Below the pieces are notes generated by a model, which saw only the letters and a program-made list of their open reading frames with translations, was not told the origin of the DNA and ran no database searches. A DNA stretch of 44,752 bases from JAUUZT01 sp964654015 (GTDB lineage Bacteria; Chloroflexota; Dehalococcoidia; GIF9; AB-539-J10), in contig CAZZHQ010000013.1 in the NCBI GenBank assembly GCA_964654015.1, forward strand, positions 1 to 44,752, in the 5' to 3' direction. Positions 9,157 through 18,480 of this stretch are shown one piece after another; the first letter of the stretch is position 1; each line of letters begins with the position of its first letter. The position numbers and the translations under genes are program-made.

Positions 9157-10920
9157 TTAGAACAGTCCTTGAACTTTTCCTGTGGTAGTATCAACATCTA
9201 TCTTTCTAAATCCAGGGTTTGAGCCAGTACCTGGCATCAGACTTATACTACCCGCACAAGGGCAGAGAAATTTGGCACCGGAGTAAATCAATATATCCCG
9301 AATAGGAAGTGTCCACCCACTGGGAACTCCTTTAAGCGTTGGGTCATGGGAAAGACTCAGGTGAGTCTTCACCATCATGGTAGCGTACTCATCATACTTG
9401 GAATCAGCCTCAAATACTTTTGCTTTAGCCTCAGCTTCAGGTGACCAAGATACACCATCAGCCCCATAGACAACCCTGGCAATCTTTTCTACTCTGTCCC
9501 TAAGCTTCATTTCATTAGGGTAAAGGTATTCAAAGTTACTGTCATCGTTGCAGGCATCTATCACTGCATCCGCCAGCTCCAGAGCACCATCACCCCCATT
9601 AGCCCAATGCGTAGACACAGCACATCTTGCCCCTGCTGCCTCAGCTGCCTTTTTGACCATGGCAATCTCATCCTTCGTGTCAGAAGTGAAACAATTAATA
9701 CACACCACCGGCTTTATGCCTGAGACTCTTATAGTATTAAGATGGTGTAACATATTTGGGAGACCTTTTTCTAACAAACTCAGGTCCTCCCTTGTATACT
9801 CGTCAGCCAGTGGCCTACCAGGAACTACTTTAGGTCCTCCGCCATGCATCTTCAATGCCCTGATTGAAGTAGTCAATACGGACACATTTGGTTTTAATCC
9901 GCTCAGTCTACTTTTCACATTCCAGAACTTTTCAAAGCCGATGTCGGCAGCAAAACCACTCTCTGTAACATGATAATCAAACATCTTCAATCCGATACGA
10001 TCGGCGATTATGGAGGATTGTCCTACAGCGATATTAGCGAAGGGTCCAGCATGAACCATGCATGGCTGGTATTCAGCAGAACAGCACAATGTGGGATTAA
10101 TTGTATTTCGCATCCAGGCGGTCATCGCACCACCTACCTCCAGGTCTCCAGTGGTTACCGGATTGCCCTGCTTATCAAAAGCTACAGTAATGTTGTTCAG
10201 ACGCTCACGCATATCCGCCAGGTCACGAACAATTGATAGAATCGCCATAAGCTCTGAACTAACAGTGATGGCAAATTTAGATTCCATTGTAAAACCATCC
10301 ATTTTGCCACCCAAACCTATAACAATATTCCTCAGGCTTTGAGCACAAAAATCCATGACCCATCCCATCTCAACCCTGTATGGATCAATATCCAAGCGGC
10401 GCATACCGCTACGTTCCGCCAATGTATCATCATCATAATTACGTTCATGCTGCATTCTTGCAGTAAGCGCAATCATAGCCAAATTATGAGCATTGGCAAT
10501 ATCATTTATATCACCCGTGAGGCCCATGGAAAATTCTGTCATCGGGATAAGTAGCGAATTGCCACCTCCAGCAGCAGTTCCCTTAACATTCATGGTAGGA
10601 CCACCAGAAGGCTGTCTAAGACAGCCACCTACATTTTTACCTCGTTTTCCCAGGCCTTCCATAAGCCCAAGAGAAGTGGTGCTCTTTCCTTCACCCAGTG
10701 GGGTCGGAGTGATGGCGGTCACCTCAATATACTTCCCATCTTTATTATTCTTTAGTCGCTCCATTATCTTAATGAAATCGAGCTTGCTAAGTCTCCCATA
10801 AGCGGAAAGTTCATCCTTCTGCAAATTAAGCCTCTCCCTCCACTCATCAGGTCCGGGCATATTCGCCTCCGCTGCCTCTGCAATCTGCCAATCCTTCATT
10901 TTAGTAGCATCATACGACAT
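9157..10920 (-). CDS. fhs: Formate-tetrahydrofolate ligase (divergent form), 587 aa
   Basis: Catalyses formate + THF + ATP to 10-formyl-THF, or the reverse with ATP formation when methyl groups are oxidised. The P-loop TPLGEGKST is at residues 73-81, followed by LRQPSGGPTMNVKGTAAGGG (usually LREPSLGPxFGIKGGAAGGG), a GDINDIANAHNL region, LRNIVIGLGGKMDG, HAGPFANIAVGQSS, ESGFAADIGFEKF and a C-terminal MPGTGSNPGF. It is about 30 residues longer than the well-known Moorella-type enzyme and differs at several normally constant positions, so it belongs to a divergent branch. Start ATG after AAGGAGG. It lies 97 bp after the UroD-family gene and is probably in the same transcript. FolD, the next enzyme, is absent from the window. 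Confidence 0.92.
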   Translation of the reverse strand: MSYDATKMKDWQIAEAAEANMPGPDEWRERLNLQKDELSAYGRLSKLDFIKIMERLKNNKDGKYIEVTAITPTPLGEGKSTTSLGLMEGLGKRGKNVGGCLRQPSGGPTMNVKGTAAGGGNSLLIPMTEFSMGLTGDINDIANAHNLAMIALTARMQHERNYDDDTLAERSGMRRLDIDPYRVEMGWVMDFCAQSLRNIVIGLGGKMDGFTMESKFAITVSSELMAILSIVRDLADMRERLNNITVAFDKQGNPVTTGDLEVGGAMTAWMRNTINPTLCCSAEYQPCMVHAGPFANIAVGQSSIIADRIGLKMFDYHVTESGFAADIGFEKFWNVKSRLSGLKPNVSVLTTSIRALKMHGGGPKVVPGRPLADEYTREDLSLLEKGLPNMLHHLNTIRVSGIKPVVCINCFTSDTKDEIAMVKKAAEAAGARCAVSTHWANGGDGALELADAVIDACNDDSNFEYLYPNEMKLRDRVEKIARVVYGADGVSWSPEAEAKAKVFEADSKYDEYATMMVKTHLSLSHDPTLKGVPSGWTLPIRDILIYSGAKFLCPCAGSISLMPGTGSNPGFRKIDVDTTTGKVQGLF

Positions 10921-11017
10921 TTTAAATAAAACCTCCTTCTATATTTATAATTTCCATAAGTATTACCAGCATTTTATTTCCTCATATGGGCATTTATTGA
11001 TAAGCTGATAATAAAGC

Positions 11018-12133
11018 CTATCCGGAAAAGGGAAGCCTTCCATATTTGTCTATTAGCTCAACAATCCTTCCCACTCGCTCTATAATGCCATCAAAGGGCA
11101 GGTTATCACCCATACCTACTATAAAATTGTAGCCAGGCGCCGCCTCCTTCAACAAATTTATTATATACCGGTCAAATTCGGTATCACTACAGGTAGGTTC
11201 AAACAAAGTGGAGGGCACTCCACCCCATATGACCCCTTTATTGCCCAGTGTCTTCCTGAGATCAGCAGTGCTAATTGATGTCATGGGTGCCGGGCTCCAT
11301 GCCTCCCATATATCTATGCCCGTCTCATTGAAAAACTGTAGCAGCCTCTTATTTTCTCCATCTACATGTGCCATCGCCAGTTTGCCATGTGAATGTAAAA
11401 ATTCAGTTATTTCCTGGAACCAGGGAATAAAATATTTCCTGAACACTGGTGTATGTACATCATCGCTCCAGTTACTGCAAATATTGAAAATCTCCAGGTC
11501 TGCCTTTATTCCAACCTCGTACTTTTTCCTCGCGAGATTTTCCATGTTCACAATCAAACTCTCAACTTTTGCGGGGCGATCTGCCAGTTCATAAAAGAAA
11601 GTCTCAAATCCCATTATTTCCCTCATAATACGCTGCGTTGGAGACCATAGGCCCACTCCTGTCATCACTATACCATCATCACCAATTTTCCTTTGCGCCT
11701 CGTTGAATCCAGGATCAAGGACAGGGCTAGTATGCTGCAATATATATTCTATTACAGGGTAGTCCTTCTCGCTCTTAAATACTTTCTCTGCCTCATATCC
11801 AATCCATGGACCTTCCAGCGAGGTATACAGCATCGTCTTGTAAACTGAACCCAGGGGAGTTCTGAACTCTGTTTTTATATACGGTGGTTCTTTTTTCTCA
11901 ATCACCTCCATATCATGGTATTGCTCTTTGACAACAGAAAAATACCTTAACTGCGCCGCTGCTCCCTGGTCGCGAATTACCGCTGTCTGTTCCCAACCCT
12001 TATATTTCTCAGGTAATGTTTTATGGCCAGAATTGTAGTTATACCACAGGTCTATCCGTGCTCCAAAGGGAATTTTATCCAGATGTTCTCCTCTGGCCGC
12101 CGCCAGTATCCTTTCTTTCTGTGTCATCTCCAT
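11018..12133 (-). CDS. UroD-superfamily methyltransferase, 371 aa
   Basis: Member of the uroporphyrinogen decarboxylase-like group that includes corrinoid methyltransferases MtaA/MtbA and several methyl-donor enzymes. ERILAAARGEHLDKIPFGAR is the usual N terminus. Residues H256 and D258 lie in AHVDGENKRL, where MtaA/MtbA have HxCG zinc ligands, and GVIWGGVPSTLFEP is the later barrel strand. The second MtaA-type cysteine is also missing (VGMGDN). It is clearly paralogous to the gene at 25415-26533. ATG 12133 is chosen over TTG 12169 because AAGGGGG lies seven bases before it and the length then matches the paralogue. It directly follows metF without its own corrinoid protein. Either a substrate-side or folate-side methyl transferase is possible. 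Confidence 0.75.
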   Translation of the reverse strand: MEMTQKERILAAARGEHLDKIPFGARIDLWYNYNSGHKTLPEKYKGWEQTAVIRDQGAAAQLRYFSVVKEQYHDMEVIEKKEPPYIKTEFRTPLGSVYKTMLYTSLEGPWIGYEAEKVFKSEKDYPVIEYILQHTSPVLDPGFNEAQRKIGDDGIVMTGVGLWSPTQRIMREIMGFETFFYELADRPAKVESLIVNMENLARKKYEVGIKADLEIFNICSNWSDDVHTPVFRKYFIPWFQEITEFLHSHGKLAMAHVDGENKRLLQFFNETGIDIWEAWSPAPMTSISTADLRKTLGNKGVIWGGVPSTLFEPTCSDTEFDRYIINLLKEAAPGYNFIVGMGDNLPFDGIIERVGRIVELIDKYGRLPFSG

Positions 12134-12170
12134 TTGTTTTCCCCCTTCTAATTCCTCAGTAATGACCAAA

Positions 12171-13046
12171 TCAAATCAGCAAGGTAGCCCTTAGTAAATC
12201 AGGTACATATCGTTCCCATCCCAAAGCCATGATATGAACGCCCTGGCACAAGTTTTTCATCCCTTCTATTAATTCAGTTGCGATTTCAATAGCCACCTTT
12301 GGTCTGTCTGATTTGTCAGTATTTGCTATCTTTTCTATATATTTATCCAGTACCTGTATCCCTGCAATATTATCGTTCATGAATCTTGCCATACCAGCTG
12401 ATTTAAGAATAATAATACCTCCAATAATAGGAATCTCGAACTTCCGTGCCTGATTCATAAACTCACTAAATTTGTCAATGTCAAAAACAGCTTGAGTTTG
12501 AAAATATTTCGCACCGCAATCTATTTTCTTTTGCATTTTTAACAATTGTAGTTCAATGGGGTCAGCTCCTGGATTTACTACAGCTCCAAGGCAGAAGTTG
12601 GGCCTTCCATCCAATTCATTACCATTCATATCCCTTCCCTCCATCAAACCAGAAGCGACTCGTAGAAGGCTAACGGAATCCAGGTCGAAAACTGGCTTAG
12701 CGTCAGGATGGTCCCCCAGAACAGGATGGTCTCCAGTCAGGACGAGAACATTCCTTATTCCCAATACATACGCATTCAATAAGTCAGACTGAAGAGAAAT
12801 TCTATTTCTATCCCTGCAGGTCAACTGAAATATTGGCTCCATTCCCCTTTCTTGTAACAAATGGCACACTGCCAGGGAACCAAGCCGCATCACTGAACTT
12901 TGCATATCAGTGACATTAAAGGCAGCTACTTTCCCTTTTAAAAGTTCGGCTTCATTTATTATCTTGTCTATATTTATTCCCTTAGGAGGACCTACTTCAG
13001 AGGTCACTACAAATTGTTTCTTCTCCAGGCTTTCCGAAAAGTTCAT
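12171..13046 (-). CDS. metF: Methylenetetrahydrofolate reductase catalytic subunit MetF, 291 aa
   Basis: TIM-barrel flavoprotein that interconverts 5,10-methylene-THF and 5-methyl-THF. Family markers: VTSEVGPPKG at the start (catalytic Glu region), FNVTDMQSSVMRLGS, PIFQLTCRDRNR, NVLVLTGDHP, and AKYFQTQAVFD. No C-terminal regulatory domain is present. The start overlaps the stop of metV by four bases (ATGA type), which ties the two subunits translationally. As in acetogens with MetV and RnfC2 subunits, electrons are expected to come through the partner proteins rather than directly from NAD(P)H. Reaction direction here cannot be read from sequence. Confidence 0.93.
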   Translation of the reverse strand: MNFSESLEKKQFVVTSEVGPPKGINIDKIINEAELLKGKVAAFNVTDMQSSVMRLGSLAVCHLLQERGMEPIFQLTCRDRNRISLQSDLLNAYVLGIRNVLVLTGDHPVLGDHPDAKPVFDLDSVSLLRVASGLMEGRDMNGNELDGRPNFCLGAVVNPGADPIELQLLKMQKKIDCGAKYFQTQAVFDIDKFSEFMNQARKFEIPIIGGIIILKSAGMARFMNDNIAGIQVLDKYIEKIANTDKSDRPKVAIEIATELIEGMKNLCQGVHIMALGWERYVPDLLRATLLI

Positions 13047-13681
13047 CGTTCAATCTTCTCCCGTGATAGTGATTGAGTAAGCAGTTTAGAATAGTTCCTA
13101 GGTGCCAATACTTTATCTAACCTATCAAGCATTTTAAGTTTTTCCAATCTTTTATAGATAACAATCCATGCGCAATCTGCCTCTGAATTCACTTCGCATT
13201 TTCCTTTTTGTGCTCCACCGCAGGGACCATTTATCAATCCTTTGGAACAATTTGTAAGAGGGCAAACACCAGCAGTATAATTCATATAGCATTCGCCACA
13301 CTGATAGCAATCATACTGTTGAACGCTAAGTCCCTGAAATCCATTTAAGTATAACGTGTCACAACAGGTGTAAACGGCTTTATGCTCAATTACCGAAGAT
13401 ACAATCTGGGTTCCCACCCCACAAGAGAAAACAAGCACCAAATCTGCTTCCTGTATCTTTTCAGAATATCTCTTAACATATGCACTGACAAAATCACGGT
13501 TGCATATATAATCCAGACTCACCCAATCAATTACTTCCTCTTTCAAATTATCTATAAACTTATTCACCTCGTCCTTAGGGGAATAAACATCCTGGCAACC
13601 AAGACATTCCAATATAAATATCTTTTTACCAGCTATGTGAGGTCTTATTTCATCATCAGGCTTTAGCTGTACTACGAGCAT
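13043..13681 (-). CDS. metV: MetV subunit of methylenetetrahydrofolate reductase, 212 aa
   Basis: Iron-sulfur/zinc partner of MetF in Wood-Ljungdahl-type reductases. A C-terminal cysteine array at C125, C128, C131, C140, C145, C154, C162 and C170 contains QCGECYMNYTAGVCPLTNC and NGPCGGAQKGKCEVN, which are typical of the MTHFR C-terminal (MetV) domain. N-terminal CLGC (C26, C29) and SCGVGTQ are also shared with the family. The start lies inside the end of the MetV-RnfC gene (26-base overlap), and its stop overlaps metF by four bases. The upstream neighbour contains a second MetV domain with identical cysteine spacing, so this is one of two MetV copies. Confidence 0.92.
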   Translation of the reverse strand: MLVVQLKPDDEIRPHIAGKKIFILECLGCQDVYSPKDEVNKFIDNLKEEVIDWVSLDYICNRDFVSAYVKRYSEKIQEADLVLVFSCGVGTQIVSSVIEHKAVYTCCDTLYLNGFQGLSVQQYDCYQCGECYMNYTAGVCPLTNCSKGLINGPCGGAQKGKCEVNSEADCAWIVIYKRLEKLKMLDRLDKVLAPRNYSKLLTQSLSREKIER

Positions 13682-15674
13682 ATTCTTTTTCCTTTTTTAT
13701 GTAACTCAGCAATGGTAATTTTGCCGAACAGACAGCTTCACAACTCCGGCACTCAAAACAATCTTGCACATTATAATCAGCCGCACTACCCAATTCCTTC
13801 CTCTTACCATAGAGTGCATAGTAGAGAGGATATAGTTCCATAGGACAAACATCCACACATCTGCCACACTTTATGCAAGTCCCATCAATGGACATCTCTA
13901 CAGGAGACCGTTTAAGCAAGGTAAGCCCCGACGTTCCCTTTATTACTGCTGAATCAAGACTCACTTGAGAGATCCCCATCATCGGCCCACCCATTTTAAA
14001 TTCATACCCTTTCAATAAATCTACTTTTTCCACCGCAAAACAATAATCAACGATATCTTTAAATGGGGTCCCAATTCTGACTCGATAGTTACCCGGTTTA
14101 CTTGCATTCTCTCCTGAGACGGTTATTATTCGCTGAAACAGAGGAATACCCTGTACCACTGCCTGATAAATCGCTAAAATTGTGCCAATGTTCGACACTA
14201 TCACTCCCACATCAAAAGGAAGCCCTCCTCTAGGTACTTCTCTGCCTAATATAGTCTTTATCAGCATTTTCTCCGCACCTTGAGGATATTTAGTATTCAA
14301 GCTAACCATCTCTATCGAGAATCCTCTAAGTACATCTCCAATGCCCTTGATTGCCTCAGGCTTGTTGTTCTCGACCCCCACTATTACCCTGTTAACACCC
14401 AGTATTTTCCTTATCAAACCAATACCAATAAGCAACTCCTGAGGATGTTCTATCATTGTCCTGCTGTCGCTATTTAAATAAGGTTCGCATTCACAGCCAT
14501 TCACCAGGAGGGTATCCACCTTTTTTGGAGGTACCAGCTTTACTTGTGATGGAAACATTGCGCCACCAAGTCCTACAATGCCGCTCCTTTTGATAATATC
14601 CAGTAATGTCTCCAACGACAGGCTATCAAAATCAGTACGTGGTTTGATAGAAGAATCCAGGCTATTTTTCTTATCATTTTCAATAATTACAGCCATCTCC
14701 CCTCGTTGAAAAACAGGATGCATTCGCTCCTCTATGGAAACAATTCTTCCACTAACACTTGAGTGGATATTGGAAGAAATGAAACCATTTGCCTCAGCGA
14801 TTATTTGTCCAACCTTCACCATATCTCCCGTTTTAACCAGCGGACTGGCCATCTTACCAGTGTGTTGAGACAAAAAGATAATAACTCTTTCAGGCTCTGG
14901 AAAATCCCTTATAGCCAAGTGCTCAGTTTGTTGTTTTCCCTCCATTGGATGCAATCCACCGTAAAAACCATCACTTCTAAGATTCTGATTTAACTGCGAT
15001 AAGTTACTTTTAAGACATATGTCAGGTTTTGAATTGTCACGAATTTGAACTATCTCCGGTGCCAGCGGCCTTCCCTGGTTTCTCATTCTCTCGTAGATTT
15101 TTGTCCAGGCGCAATCGATGTTGGGATTAACCTCGCATTTACCGTTCCTCGCCCCTCCACAGGTACCATTCAACAGTCCTTTGGCACAGTCTATGACAGG
15201 ACAAATACCGCCTGTCAAATTCAGATAACACTGTCCACAAGCAGCACATTGTTCCTGTTCCAACGATACGCCGTGATAACCAACTCCGCTAGTAGGATTG
15301 CCACTCTGTGGTATAGAATCAGCCATGGTATAGACAGGTTTCCCTTCAATCAATTCCGCCATAAACTGGATTCCCAAACCACAAGATATTACTCCTACGG
15401 CATCGCAATCAGAAAGGTCCAAATGGCAGATTGTTTTTTCAGATAGAAATTTATTACACAGGAAGTCAATTTGAGTGTGACCTGATATTTTTACTTTGTT
15501 CTCGCCCAGCAGATCCAGCATCTCCGCATATTCTTCTCCAGTCTCCTGCTCAAATCGCTGGAAGCATTTTGCACAGGACACGATATATATGCGCTCTACT
15601 TTGTCGAAAACCTCATGTATTTCCTCGGCCGGTTTTAACCGAAATTTAGTATAATCAACTAACTTCGTTTCCAT
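13656..15674 (-). CDS. MetV-RnfC fusion protein, 672 aa
   Basis: Two proteins joined. Residues 1-~205 are a MetV domain with cysteines at 34, 37 and 143, 146, 149, 158, 163, 172, 180, 188, spaced exactly as in the stand-alone MetV. Residues ~240-672 are RnfC-like: a GKMASPLVKTGDMVKVGQ lipoyl-like segment, GLGGAMFPSQVKL (NuoF/RnfC FMN/NADH region, 368-380), VNGCECEPYLNSDSR, and two 4Fe-4S motifs, C600-C603-C606-C610 and C639-C642-C645-C649. In Acetobacterium woodii the methylene-THF reductase contains MetF, MetV and a separate RnfC2 (established knowledge). Here RnfC2 is fused to a second MetV. It probably passes electrons between a pyridine nucleotide or ferredoxin and MetF. No other Rnf subunit is nearby, so it is soluble rather than part of a membrane Rnf complex. 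Confidence 0.88.
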   Translation of the reverse strand: METKLVDYTKFRLKPAEEIHEVFDKVERIYIVSCAKCFQRFEQETGEEYAEMLDLLGENKVKISGHTQIDFLCNKFLSEKTICHLDLSDCDAVGVISCGLGIQFMAELIEGKPVYTMADSIPQSGNPTSGVGYHGVSLEQEQCAACGQCYLNLTGGICPVIDCAKGLLNGTCGGARNGKCEVNPNIDCAWTKIYERMRNQGRPLAPEIVQIRDNSKPDICLKSNLSQLNQNLRSDGFYGGLHPMEGKQQTEHLAIRDFPEPERVIIFLSQHTGKMASPLVKTGDMVKVGQIIAEANGFISSNIHSSVSGRIVSIEERMHPVFQRGEMAVIIENDKKNSLDSSIKPRTDFDSLSLETLLDIIKRSGIVGLGGAMFPSQVKLVPPKKVDTLLVNGCECEPYLNSDSRTMIEHPQELLIGIGLIRKILGVNRVIVGVENNKPEAIKGIGDVLRGFSIEMVSLNTKYPQGAEKMLIKTILGREVPRGGLPFDVGVIVSNIGTILAIYQAVVQGIPLFQRIITVSGENASKPGNYRVRIGTPFKDIVDYCFAVEKVDLLKGYEFKMGGPMMGISQVSLDSAVIKGTSGLTLLKRSPVEMSIDGTCIKCGRCVDVCPMELYPLYYALYGKRKELGSAADYNVQDCFECRSCEAVCSAKLPLLSYIKKEKEYARSTAKA

Positions 15675-15779
15675 GACTCAATACCCGACAATTCCTTATC
15701 TGACAAGTTATTCTTATTCTCAATATAAATGCGCAAAGCCGTGACAGTATTAAGTAACAATCTATCAAACCAGGCTGTA

Positions 15780-16622
15780 TCATTTATTGCGCTGTCTGTA
15801 TGCTTTAATATAGCGCATCATATAGTTATCTCGCCCCAATACGGCATCAACAGCCAGAATAGCAGAATGTACCTTCCCCGCATTCACTACAGGGCAAGTC
15901 ACTCCTGCTTCAATAGCAATGGTCAAAAAAGCAGTATTAATCAAGCTACGGTCAGGTAAACCGAAAGAGATATTACTACCTCCTAGAGTCATATTTACAC
16001 CTAATTCTGCCTTTACCCTTCTAATCGCCTCAATAACTTCCAGGGCACACTTATTATCTGCACCTATCGGCATATTTAAACAGTCAATTATTATGTCTTC
16101 TCTAGAAATACCTATCGCCTCCGCCTGTTCCACAATTTTATGAGCAATAGTCACACGTCTATCTGCGGTCTTAGGAATTCCTTCATCATCCATGGTCAGC
16201 CCGATAACAGCTGCCCCATACTCTTTCACCAGTGGTAGCATCCACTTCAACGAGGCCTCGTTACCATTCACCGAGTTTATAAGTGCCTTGCCCTTATAAA
16301 CTTTAAGAGCAGCTTCCAGTGCTTTTGGATTGCTACTATCAAGGCAAAGAGGCACATCCACTGTCTCCATCACCATTTGCACAGCTTTTGGTAGTAAATC
16401 CACCTCGTCAACACCAGCCGCACCAACATTTACATCCAGAACATCAGCCTTTTCTTCAACCTGAGACAGGGCCTCCTGACGTATAAGCTCCAATTCCCCC
16501 GATTGTAGTGCTGCAGCCAGTTTTTTCCTGCCTGTGGGATTAATACGTTCACCAATAAGAACAGTAGGCCCTTCACTGCTAATGAGCACTTCCCTGGTAG
16601 CACTTGAAATTCTTGTTTCCAT
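15780..16622 (-). CDS. Methyl-THF:corrinoid protein methyltransferase (pterin-binding, AcsE/MtvD-like), 280 aa
   Basis: Moves the methyl group between tetrahydrofolate and a corrinoid protein. It is a pterin-binding TIM barrel related to dihydropteroate synthase. Markers: LIGERINPTGRKKL (23-35), DVLDVNVGA (61-69), CLDSSNP (93-99), INSVNGN (115-121) and LGGSNISFGLPDRSLIN (213-229), the last being the folate-binding loop of MeTr/AcsE. Length (280) fits stand-alone MeTr rather than MetH. GGGAGG, inside the end of the preceding reactivase gene, precedes the ATG; only four bases separate the genes. No CODH/ACS genes are seen, so it more probably serves the methyl-donor corrinoid proteins of this region. 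Confidence 0.88.
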   Translation of the reverse strand: METRISSATREVLISSEGPTVLIGERINPTGRKKLAAALQSGELELIRQEALSQVEEKADVLDVNVGAAGVDEVDLLPKAVQMVMETVDVPLCLDSSNPKALEAALKVYKGKALINSVNGNEASLKWMLPLVKEYGAAVIGLTMDDEGIPKTADRRVTIAHKIVEQAEAIGISREDIIIDCLNMPIGADNKCALEVIEAIRRVKAELGVNMTLGGSNISFGLPDRSLINTAFLTIAIEAGVTCPVVNAGKVHSAILAVDAVLGRDNYMMRYIKAYRQRNK

Positions 16623-16626
16623 AAGT

Positions 16627-18480
16627 TTAACCTCCCTTTCTCTTTTCTGATTTCAAATATGTAGCATCAATAAAGTTTTCCATGAAATTCGGAGTTGTGG
16701 CCAATTCAATGTACGAAGCCTGGTGTGCTATGGACTGTGCTTCAGCACGTTTCCTTAAAGATAGTAGCGCTAATTTTGCACCCATCCCGGCAGCATTCCC
16801 TACCTGTTGAAATCGATCCAACGGTAATGATGGTAACATACCAATTGCTATAGCATTGGCCACATCTATGTAGCTACCAAAGGCACCGGCAATAACTATC
16901 TTATTTATATCATCGAATGAATGTCCAGAGCTCTCCAGTAGCGCACGAATACCTACCTGTATAGCCGCCTTGGCCATCTGTAATTCACGTATATCGTGCT
17001 GTGTAATGGTTATAGCAGCAGCTCCATTTCGTTCTTTTTCAGCAACGATAACAAACTCCCGTTGACCATCTACATTACGTACGTGAGGGCAGTCATCTGT
17101 CATTCTGCCATTCTCATCCAAAATGCCATTGAGATAGAGTTGAGCCAAGGCATCTATGATGCCTGAGCCACATATCCCAATCGGCGGTGCTCCATCAACT
17201 GTTTGATATAATACTTCATCGTGCTCTATACGTATGCGCTCAATAGCCCCACTGGCAGCCCTCATTCCATCTTTGATATGTCCCCCTTCAAAAGCAGGCC
17301 CTGAAGCACAAGAAACACTGGTCAATTTCCCATCAACTGCTAGACAAATCTCTGTATTGGTGCCAATATCTATTGCCAGCGTAATTCCGATAGCTTTGCT
17401 TGATTCAATAGATAGTAGCATTGCTACGTGATCAGCGCCAACAAAGCCAGCGATATTAGGTAATAAATGTACATAAGAACCAGGAGCAAAACATAAGCCT
17501 ACATCCCGCGCTTTGGTATCAATAGCCTGGCGAATCGCGGGCACAAAAGGGACACGTGCCAGTTGCTCTACCGATAAGCCCAGAAACAGATGGTGCATAG
17601 CCGTATTACACACTATTACCGCTTCGTCTATTTTCTCTGGGCTGGCATTAACTTCCAGGCACAAGTTGCCAGCTAGTTTATTGATTGCCTCAATAACCGA
17701 TTCACGTAATATGTCACTATTTTCAGAAGATTCCATACTATAGGAGATACGGGTAATAACATCTTCGCCATAACTTATCTGAGGGTTCATTTCCCCCAGA
17801 GCAGCCAAGGTTCTACCGTCACTTAAATCAACAAGATAAGCAGCTATCTTGGTGGTACCCAGGTCAACAGCCAGTCCTAACCTGTGGCTATCGTACTGGC
17901 ATAAAGCTATAACTTCTTCATGCCGTACTACCGCCATTGCTTCCCAGTTCCATGACCGTAGCTGCGCAGAAGCTTTACGAAGAACATCTAAGTCGATAGC
18001 ATGACACTGTACCTGATGTTGACGACTTAGTGATTCAAGCACACGCTCAGTGTCACCCTGTAAGTCTGTGAGAGATGGAGCTATCATTTTCAAATGATAA
18101 GCGGTTGTGGATGGGTCAAGATCAACAAGAACATTTTCCCCGTTCACCTGAGTCCGCTGAGGGCTACTCATTGATTCAGGGGGAACCCTCAATTTACAAT
18201 CACTGGTAGGACGAGCCTGACATGCCAGGCGAAACCCTTGCTGTAATTCCTGGAGGGTAAGTTTTTCTCTTTCGATAGAGGTCAATGTTGAAAAGCTTCC
18301 CTCAACAACCTGTATTTTACAGCCAGCACAGCTACCTCGGCCCCCGCATATACTAATCAGGCCTACACCAAGTTGTTGCGCACACTCAAGAAAAGTATTA
18401 CCTGCCGGGCATTTACCACGTCGCCCAATAGGCTCAAAGTCTATCTGAAACGATTTTACGTTATACTTTTTTATAGCCAT
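16627..18480 (-). CDS. Corrinoid-protein reductive activase (RACo/RamA-type, 2Fe-2S and ASKHA domains), 617 aa
   Basis: ATP-dependent reactivator that returns accidentally oxidised Co(II)-corrinoid proteins to Co(I). The N terminus has a plant-type 2Fe-2S motif: C45-x5-C51-x2-C54 ... C87 in ICGGRGSCAGCKIQV and LACQAR. A middle linker precedes an ASKHA ATPase: LAVDLGTTKIAAYLVD, DIGTNTEICLAVDG, GICGSGIIDALAQLYLNG and IAGAFGSYIDVANAIAIGMLP, the DUF4445 signature of RACo. ATG 18480 is preferred to TTG 18495, though neither has a clear ribosome site. It is the first gene of the folate block. As the only activase seen beside four corrinoid proteins, it may serve all of them. Confidence 0.92.
   Translation of the reverse strand: MAIKKYNVKSFQIDFEPIGRRGKCPAGNTFLECAQQLGVGLISICGGRGSCAGCKIQVVEGSFSTLTSIEREKLTLQELQQGFRLACQARPTSDCKLRVPPESMSSPQRTQVNGENVLVDLDPSTTAYHLKMIAPSLTDLQGDTERVLESLSRQHQVQCHAIDLDVLRKASAQLRSWNWEAMAVVRHEEVIALCQYDSHRLGLAVDLGTTKIAAYLVDLSDGRTLAALGEMNPQISYGEDVITRISYSMESSENSDILRESVIEAINKLAGNLCLEVNASPEKIDEAVIVCNTAMHHLFLGLSVEQLARVPFVPAIRQAIDTKARDVGLCFAPGSYVHLLPNIAGFVGADHVAMLLSIESSKAIGITLAIDIGTNTEICLAVDGKLTSVSCASGPAFEGGHIKDGMRAASGAIERIRIEHDEVLYQTVDGAPPIGICGSGIIDALAQLYLNGILDENGRMTDDCPHVRNVDGQREFVIVAEKERNGAAAITITQHDIRELQMAKAAIQVGIRALLESSGHSFDDINKIVIAGAFGSYIDVANAIAIGMLPSLPLDRFQQVGNAAGMGAKLALLSLRKRAEAQSIAHQASYIELATTPNFMENFIDATYLKSEKRKGG

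Noticed and set aside
9548..9973. 141-codon frame antisense to formate-THF ligase
   Set aside because: It lies entirely within a strongly conserved gene and has no family features. Other long antisense frames in groEL, MetV-RnfC and the UroD-type genes were dismissed for the same reason.
13656..15674. Membrane Rnf complex
   Set aside because: Only an RnfC-like domain exists, fused to MetV; RnfA, B, D, E and G are absent, so this is a reductase subunit.
9157..18480. Complete Wood-Ljungdahl acetogenesis cluster
   Set aside because: No CO dehydrogenase, acetyl-CoA synthase or corrinoid iron-sulfur protein subunits are present. The corrinoid proteins seen are the small MtmC-like type.
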